A DNA stretch of 64,000 nt, from positions 248,001 through 312,000 of the forward strand of contig CAVRUR010000011.1 of assembly GCA_963724365.1 (NCBI GenBank), written 5' to 3'. The DNA comes from JALORV01 sp963724365. GTDB taxonomy: Bacteria; Pseudomonadota; Gammaproteobacteria; Burkholderiales; Burkholderiaceae_F. A program made the position numbers and the translations under genes. Positions 59,595 to 64,000 of this stretch are shown here, in pieces. How positions within the stretch are numbered: position 1 is the first letter of the stretch; each line of letters begins with the position of its first letter. Below the pieces are notes generated by a model, which made no database searches, was not told the DNA's origin, and was given only the letters and a program-made list of their open reading frames with translations.

Positions 59595-60128
59595 ATGGTG
59601 AGCATCCGACAGGTGGAGGCGAACGCGCTGCCGGCACAGCGCGAGGCTCTCATCGACCTGCTGGTCGATACCGTCGAGCACGGCTCATCGGTTGGGTTCC
59701 TGCTGCCGCTGTCGCGCGAAGAGGCCGGTCACTACTGGGACGGACTCGCGCCGGGGCTCGCCACCGGCAACCGGCTGCTCTGGACGGCGGTCGACGCCGT
59801 GGGAGTCGTCGGCACGGTCCAGCTCGAACTGGTCCTGAAGAGGAACGGGATCAATCGCGCCGAAGTGCAGAAGCTGCTGGTGCACTCGCGCGCGCGACGG
59901 GGCGGTGTGGGACGCGAGCTGATGCGGACCCTGGAAGTGCGTGCCCGCGCACTCGGCCGCGGACTTCTTTATCTGGACACCGAGGCACGCTCGGGCGCCG
60001 AAGCGTTCTATCGTGCGCTCGGATACACCTGCATCGGCGGCCTTCCGGAATACGCGTGCAGCCCCGATGGCGAGTGGCGCTCCAACGCGATCTACTACAA
60101 GACACTCTTCCTTCGGAGTACCGCATGA
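59595..60128 (+). CDS. GNAT family N-acetyltransferase inside the urease operon
   Basis: 177 aa. The acetyl-CoA-binding motif A is QKLLVHSRARRGGVGRELM (RxxGxG/A, about residues 95-113), followed by LLYLDTEARSGAEAFYRALGYTCIGG. It probably acetylates a small molecule or protein; the substrate is unknown. It lies 13 bp after ureA and overlaps ureB by 4 bp (ATGA), so it is translationally coupled within the urease structural genes, an unusual insertion between ureA and ureB. Confidence 0.9.
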   Translation: MVSIRQVEANALPAQREALIDLLVDTVEHGSSVGFLLPLSREEAGHYWDGLAPGLATGNRLLWTAVDAVGVVGTVQLELVLKRNGINRAEVQKLLVHSRARRGGVGRELMRTLEVRARALGRGLLYLDTEARSGAEAFYRALGYTCIGGLPEYACSPDGEWRSNAIYYKTLFLRSTA

Positions 60129-60562
60129 CGAGGTCCACTCCTGTTCCCGCCACCCTGGTGCCGGGCGAACTCCTGCCGGCTGCGGGCGAGATCGAACTGA
60201 ACGCCGGCCGCGCAACGGTGCGCATCAGCGTCGCCAATACGGGCGATCGGCCGATCCAGGTGGGTTCGCACTTCCACTTTTTCGAGACCAACGAGGCACT
60301 GCGCTTCGACCGTGCACTGGCGCGCGGCTATCGATTGAACATCGCCGCCGGAACGGCGGTGCGTTTCGAACCCGGGCAGGAACGCGAGGTCGAACTGGTG
60401 GCGCTGGCGGGCGACCGGATCGTCTACGGGTTCAACGCGAAGGTGATGGGAAGGCTGGAAACCAGCCGTCCCAAGGGGACAGTCAGGGGCTCCCTCCCAA
60501 CCCTCCCTCCGAGAGGGAGGGCTAGATCCAAAGCTCCAGCGAAGAAGGCGAGGCGCAAGTGA
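60125..60562 (+). CDS. ureB: Urease subunit beta with a repeat-encoded C-terminal tail
   Basis: 145 aa. The core (residues 1-105) is standard: TLVPGELLPAAGEIELNAGR, VGSHFHFFETNEALRFDR and LAGDRIVYGFNAKVMG. It usually ends at about 101-106 residues. Here about 40 extra residues follow, KGTVRGSLPTLPPRGRARSKAPAKKARRK in type, and the SLPTLPPRGRA portion is encoded by the palindromic repeat at 60501-60521. The C-terminus is Lys/Arg-rich. The stop overlaps the ureC GTG start. Confidence 0.94.
   Translation: MTRSTPVPATLVPGELLPAAGEIELNAGRATVRISVANTGDRPIQVGSHFHFFETNEALRFDRALARGYRLNIAAGTAVRFEPGQEREVELVALAGDRIVYGFNAKVMGRLETSRPKGTVRGSLPTLPPRGRARSKAPAKKARRK
60501..60521 (+). repeat. Palindromic repeat translated within ureB
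   Basis: CCCTCCCTC (60501-60509) / GAGGGAGGG (60513-60521), a perfect 9-bp stem with 3-base loop CGA, inside the 3' end of ureB. Similar hairpins occur at 4539-4559 and 9344-9366 in non-coding DNA. In ureB it is read in frame as part of a C-terminal tail. Confidence 0.75.
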
Positions 60563-62271
60563 AGATCACGCGCCAGGCATATGCGGAGATGTTCGGCCCG
60601 ACCGTCGGCGATCGCGTGCGGCTCGCCGACACCGCGCTGATCGCGCAGGTCGAGAAGGACTGCACCGTCTACGGCGAGGAGGTGAAGTTCGGCGGCGGCA
60701 AGGTGATCCGCGATGGCATGGGCCAGAGCCAACGCATGTCCGGCGACTGTGCCGACACGGTAATCACCAATGCGTTGATCATCGACCACTGGGGTATCGT
60801 TAAAGCCGATATTGGACTGAAGGGCGGTCGCATCAGTGGCATCGGCAAGGCCGGCAACCCGGACATCCAGCCCGCCGTGACGATTGTCATCGGGCCGGGC
60901 ACCGAGATCATCGCCGGCGAAGGCATGATCGTCACCGCTGGCGGCATCGATTCCCACATCCACTTCATCTGCCCGCAACAGATCGACGATGCGCTGATGA
61001 GCGGCATCACGACGATGCTCGGGGGCGGCACCGGCCCTGCGACCGGTACCTTTGCGACCACGGTCACGCCAGGCCCATGGCACATGGAGCGCATGTTGCA
61101 GGCGGCCGATGCATTCCCGATGAACCTCGGTTTCCTCGGCAAGGGCAACGCGTCGCTGGTGCCGCCGCTGCTGGAACAGATCGAGGCCGGCGCCATCGGC
61201 CTGAAGCTGCACGAGGACTGGGGCACCACACCCGCTGCAATCGACGCCGCACTCACGGCGGCCGACCGGACCGATACGCAGGTCGCGATCCACACCGACA
61301 CGCTGAACGAAGCCGGTTTCGTCGAGGCCTCGATCAAGGCCTTCAAGGGCCGCGTGATCCACACCTATCACACCGAGGGTGCCGGCGGCGGGCACGCGCC
61401 GGACATCATCAAGGTGTGCGGCGAGCTGAATGTGCTGCCGTCGTCGACCAATCCGACCCGCCCATATACGGTCAACACACTCGACGAGCATCTCGACATG
61501 CTGATGGTCTGTCACCATCTCGATGCCGGCATTGCCGAGGACATCGCCTTTGCCGAGAGCCGCATCCGCAAGGAGACGATCGCCGCCGAGGACATCCTGC
61601 ACGACATAGGCGCGTTCTCGATGATTTCGTCGGACTCGCAGGCGATGGGACGCGTCGGCGAAGTCATCACGCGTACCTGGCAGACCGCACACAAGATGAA
61701 GACGCAGCGCGGCTCGCTCGGCGAGAAGGGCTTCAGCGATCCGAAGGAGCACGACAACGCGCGTATCAAGCGCTATGTGGCGAAGTACACGATCAACCCG
61801 GCGATCGCGCACGGCATTGCGCACGAGGTGGGCTCGGTCGAAGTCGGCAAGTGGGCCGACCTCGTGCTGTGGAAGCCGGCGTTCTTCGGCGTCAAGCCGT
61901 TCCTGATCCTCAAGGGTGGCACCATCGCGGCCGCGGCGATGGGCGACCCCAATGCGTCGATCCCGACGCCGCAGCCGGTGCACTACCGGCCGCAGTTCGG
62001 TGCCTTCGGCGGATCGCTGACGAAAAGTTCGCTGACATTTGTCTCGCAGGCCGCGCTGAAGAAACGCATACCCGAGAAGTACGGACTGCAGAAGACCGTG
62101 GTTGCGGTGAAGAATGTACGCAAGCTCACAAAGCGCGACATGGTGCACAACGCGCTGACACCGAAGGTGACTGTCGACCCGGAGACCTACCAGGTTCACG
62201 CCGACGGCGTGCTGCTCGACTGTGCGCCGGCCAGCGAACTGCCGCTGGCACAGCGCTATTTCCTTTTCTGA
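60559..62271 (+). CDS. ureC: Urease subunit alpha (catalytic)
   Basis: 570 aa. Nickel-binding and catalytic residues are all visible: HIHFICPQQ (two His), GAIGLKLHEDWG (carbamylated Lys), HTDTLNE and HTYHTEGAGGGHAPD, MVCHHLD with the catalytic flap His, and SDSQAMGR (Asp ligand). Hydrolyses urea in the cytoplasm. The start GTG overlaps the ureB stop; ureE follows after 13 bp. Confidence 0.98.
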   Translation: MKITRQAYAEMFGPTVGDRVRLADTALIAQVEKDCTVYGEEVKFGGGKVIRDGMGQSQRMSGDCADTVITNALIIDHWGIVKADIGLKGGRISGIGKAGNPDIQPAVTIVIGPGTEIIAGEGMIVTAGGIDSHIHFICPQQIDDALMSGITTMLGGGTGPATGTFATTVTPGPWHMERMLQAADAFPMNLGFLGKGNASLVPPLLEQIEAGAIGLKLHEDWGTTPAAIDAALTAADRTDTQVAIHTDTLNEAGFVEASIKAFKGRVIHTYHTEGAGGGHAPDIIKVCGELNVLPSSTNPTRPYTVNTLDEHLDMLMVCHHLDAGIAEDIAFAESRIRKETIAAEDILHDIGAFSMISSDSQAMGRVGEVITRTWQTAHKMKTQRGSLGEKGFSDPKEHDNARIKRYVAKYTINPAIAHGIAHEVGSVEVGKWADLVLWKPAFFGVKPFLILKGGTIAAAAMGDPNASIPTPQPVHYRPQFGAFGGSLTKSSLTFVSQAALKKRIPEKYGLQKTVVAVKNVRKLTKRDMVHNALTPKVTVDPETYQVHADGVLLDCAPASELPLAQRYFLF

Positions 62272-62284
62272 TCTGTCCGGTCCG

Positions 62285-62827
62285 ATGATCCGGCTCACCG
62301 CCGTCGCCAGCGCGCTATCGACTCCGGAGCAGGCGCTGCATATGCCGCGCCTGCCGCTCGCCTATCACGAGCGCGTCAAGAGCCGGCTCGCCGCGATGCT
62401 GCCGGACGGTCGTGCAGTGGCCATCACCCTGCCGCGCGGCTCCGTGATGCGCGACGGAACCGTCCTGATCGGGGAGGAAGGCGAAAGAGTCATCGTCGAC
62501 GCGCTGGCCGAACCCGTGGCGAAGGTCACCGCCTCGACGCCACTGGCGCTGATGCGTGCGATCTATCACCTGGCAAATCGCCACGTCCCGGCCCAGCTCG
62601 CGACCGACCACGTGCTGATCGAGCGCGACCCGGTGCTCGAGCACATGCTCGCGGGGCTGGGCGCCACGGTGCAGCACATCGAGGCGCCTTTTGATCCGGA
62701 GGCCGGCGCCTACGACGGGCAGCACGCCCACGGTCACGTCCACGCAGGCGAGGTCGACGCAGTCTCCGTGACCATCGGCGAGCAGCTGTCGATCGCGGCG
62801 CATCGTGCGCGCAGCGGAGCGTCATGA
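62285..62827 (+). CDS. ureE: Urease accessory protein UreE (nickel metallochaperone)
   Basis: 180 aa. The N-terminal peptide-binding domain (MIRLTAVASALSTPEQALHMPRLPLAYHERVKSR) and C-terminal metal-binding domain (ALMRAIYHLANRHVPAQL, LEHMLAGLGATVQHIEAPFDPEAGAY) are present. A short His-bearing tail (GQHAHGHVHAGE) resembles nickel-binding ends. ATG 62285 is chosen; the stop overlaps ureF by 4 bp. Confidence 0.94.
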   Translation: MIRLTAVASALSTPEQALHMPRLPLAYHERVKSRLAAMLPDGRAVAITLPRGSVMRDGTVLIGEEGERVIVDALAEPVAKVTASTPLALMRAIYHLANRHVPAQLATDHVLIERDPVLEHMLAGLGATVQHIEAPFDPEAGAYDGQHAHGHVHAGEVDAVSVTIGEQLSIAAHRARSGAS

Positions 62828-63507
62828 AGCAGGGCAAGACACCAACGCCATCGCCGGCCACGCTGCTCGCGCTGCTGCAACTGTCCAGCCCTGCGCTGCC
62901 GGTCGGCGGGTTCGCCTATTCGCAGGGACTCGAGTCGGCGATCGACGAGGGGCGGGTGCACGACGCGGCGAGCGCGCAGGAGTGGATCGACGACCTGCTG
63001 ATACTCGTGATTGCCCGCGTCGAAGCACCGCTGTGGCTCAGGGTCCATGACGCGACGCTGGCGGGCGACGCGGAAGCGGTCACGCGCTGGAACTGTGAAT
63101 TGCTGGCCTCGCGCGAGACCGCGGAACTGCGTGCCGAGTCACTGCAAATGGGCGCCTCACTGCTGCGTGTTTTCCCGTCATTGCAGCTCGGCATGCCGCC
63201 TCTCGACTCCCCGACCTATACGGCGGCCTTCTCCATTGCCTGCGCGCGGCTCGGCATCGCACGCAACGACGGCCTCACGGCCTATCTCTGGGCCTGGATC
63301 GAAAACCAGGTGTTGGTTGTCGTGAAGTCGGTGCCGCTCGGACAGCAGGCCGGGCAGGCCATGCTCTTTCAATTGCATGCCACGGTGCAGCGTGCGGTGG
63401 AGAGCGCCGGCAGGCTCGCTGATGATGAGCTCGGCACGGCGGCCGTCGGCTTCGCCCTGCAATCGGTACGCCACGAAACCCAGTACTCCCGACTGTTCCG
63501 ATCCTGA
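62824..63507 (+). CDS. ureF: Urease accessory protein UreF
   Basis: 227 aa. LLALLQLSSPALPVGGFAYSQGLESAIDEGRV is the conserved N-terminal region, and ENQVLVVVKSVPLGQQAGQAML with RHETQYSRLFRS ends it. It acts as the gatekeeper of UreG's GTPase during nickel insertion. The ATGA overlap with ureE and 8-bp gap to ureG keep the order ureEFG. Confidence 0.95.
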   Translation: MKQGKTPTPSPATLLALLQLSSPALPVGGFAYSQGLESAIDEGRVHDAASAQEWIDDLLILVIARVEAPLWLRVHDATLAGDAEAVTRWNCELLASRETAELRAESLQMGASLLRVFPSLQLGMPPLDSPTYTAAFSIACARLGIARNDGLTAYLWAWIENQVLVVVKSVPLGQQAGQAMLFQLHATVQRAVESAGRLADDELGTAAVGFALQSVRHETQYSRLFRS

Positions 63508-63515
63508 GCCCGCTG

Positions 63516-64000
63516 ATGACATCACATTCCGCCGCCATGACCTCCACGCCATCGCCCGGACGCGCCGTCGGACCACTGCGGATCGGCGTAGGTGGGCCGG
63601 TCGGCTCGGGCAAGACGACGCTGGTCGAAGTGCTTTGCAAACGCCTGCGCTACCGCTATCGGCTGGCCGTCATCACCAACGACATCTACACGAAGGAGGA
63701 CGAGCGCCTGCTGGTGACTGCCGAGGCGCTGACGCCGGATCGCATCATGGGGGTGGAAACCGGCGGCTGCCCGCACACAGCCATCCGCGAGGACGCGTCG
63801 ATCAATCTCGAAGCGGTCGATCGCATGTGCCGGCGCTTTCCCGACCTCGACCTGATCTTCATCGAGTCCGGCGGCGACAACCTCGCTGCGACCTTCAGCC
63901 CGGAGCTGTCGGACCTGACGATCTACGTCATCGATGTCGCCGGCGGCGAGAAGATCCCGCGCAAGGGCGGCCCGGGCATCACCAAGAGCGACCTGCTGAT
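63516..64000 (+). CDS. ureG: Urease accessory GTPase UreG (runs off window end)
   Basis: 161 codons are present and the stop lies outside the window. The P-loop is GGPVGSGKTTLVEVL (about residues 26-40); ITNDIYTKEDERLL, GVETGGCPHTAIREDASIN and LIFIESGGDNLAATFSPELSD follow and are all typical, with TKSDLL at the edge. UreG uses GTP hydrolysis to deliver nickel. ATG 63516 and the in-frame ATG 63537 are both possible starts. Confidence 0.97.
   Translation, partial: MTSHSAAMTSTPSPGRAVGPLRIGVGGPVGSGKTTLVEVLCKRLRYRYRLAVITNDIYTKEDERLLVTAEALTPDRIMGVETGGCPHTAIREDASINLEAVDRMCRRFPDLDLIFIESGGDNLAATFSPELSDLTIYVIDVAGGEKIPRKGGPGITKSDLL

Noticed and set aside
60424..62298. 624-aa antisense frame over ureC
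   Set aside because: Shadow of urease alpha, which has every catalytic residue.
1..64000. CRISPR arrays, tRNA or rRNA genes, integrase or transposase genes
   Set aside because: None seen: no regularly spaced direct repeats, no cloverleaf or CCA-type ends noticed, and no transposase or integrase motif in any supported frame.

Overview
The window is high-GC and densely packed. It most resembles a betaproteobacterium, though a related gammaproteobacterium is possible. This rests on gene content: the def / LysM / dprA / smg / topB neighbourhood, a form IC (red-type) RuBisCO operon with cbbX, a roughly 1,600-residue NAD-glutamate dehydrogenase, and a urtABCDE-ureDABCEFG cluster. No rRNA, tRNA, CRISPR array, prophage or transposase gene was seen. 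All calls come from reading sequence and protein motifs; no database search was run.

Layout. 1-7.7 kb: edge of a LytS-like sensor kinase with a 2TM partner, then def, LysM protein, dprA, smg, topB and a DUF2905 protein. 7.7-17.6 kb: an EF-hand-bearing lipoprotein, a membrane-fused spermidine-synthase-like protein, a SET-domain methyltransferase, a DUF1993 protein, a lipoprotein hydrolase, copA and a ceramidase-like membrane protein. 17.6-30.8 kb: NAD-GDH, a DEDDh exonuclease/GIY-YIG fusion, DUF302, an ECF sigma/anti-sigma operon, nitroreductase, AtaL-like protein, PrpF-family isomerase and queC. 30.7-39.9 kb: the most unusual region (below). 39.9-49 kb: Calvin-cycle operon cbbLSXFPT plus a thioredoxin-like gene, with divergent cbbR. 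49-52 kb: DMT transporter, a degenerate AAA-like protein and a UbiB-family kinase. 52.3-64 kb: urea ABC transporter behind a sigma-54-type promoter, then urease genes, running off the end inside ureG.

The region at 30.7-39.4 kb holds two paralogous proteins that align without gaps through their metal-binding domains, each with an alpha-helical TPR-like N-terminal half and an intact HD-GYP (cyclic-di-GMP phosphodiesterase-type) C-terminal half. Each is divergently paired with a tiny gene (44 and 45 aa). The tiny products share a textbook double-glycine export leader ending at exactly the same residue (G37), leaving predicted cores of only 7-8 residues (HSIGNLV and GELTGLVV). Both tiny genes end in near-identical intrinsic terminators. 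Next to them is a two-gene exporter: a C39-peptidase ABC transporter with all catalytic residues and a HlyD-type fusion protein. I propose, as inference, a Gram-negative peptide signalling system: GG-leader mini-peptides processed and exported by the C39 transporter and sensed by TPR domains that control HD-GYP output, analogous in logic to Gram-positive RRNPP (Rap/PlcR) receptors.

The metabolic half couples urea import and hydrolysis (NH3 plus CO2) with CO2 fixation and glutamate catabolism. Several non-coding palindromic repeats are scattered through the window: one splits urtD from urtE, one is translated as a C-terminal tail of UreB, and one forms an inverted pair at 9.2-9.6 kb.
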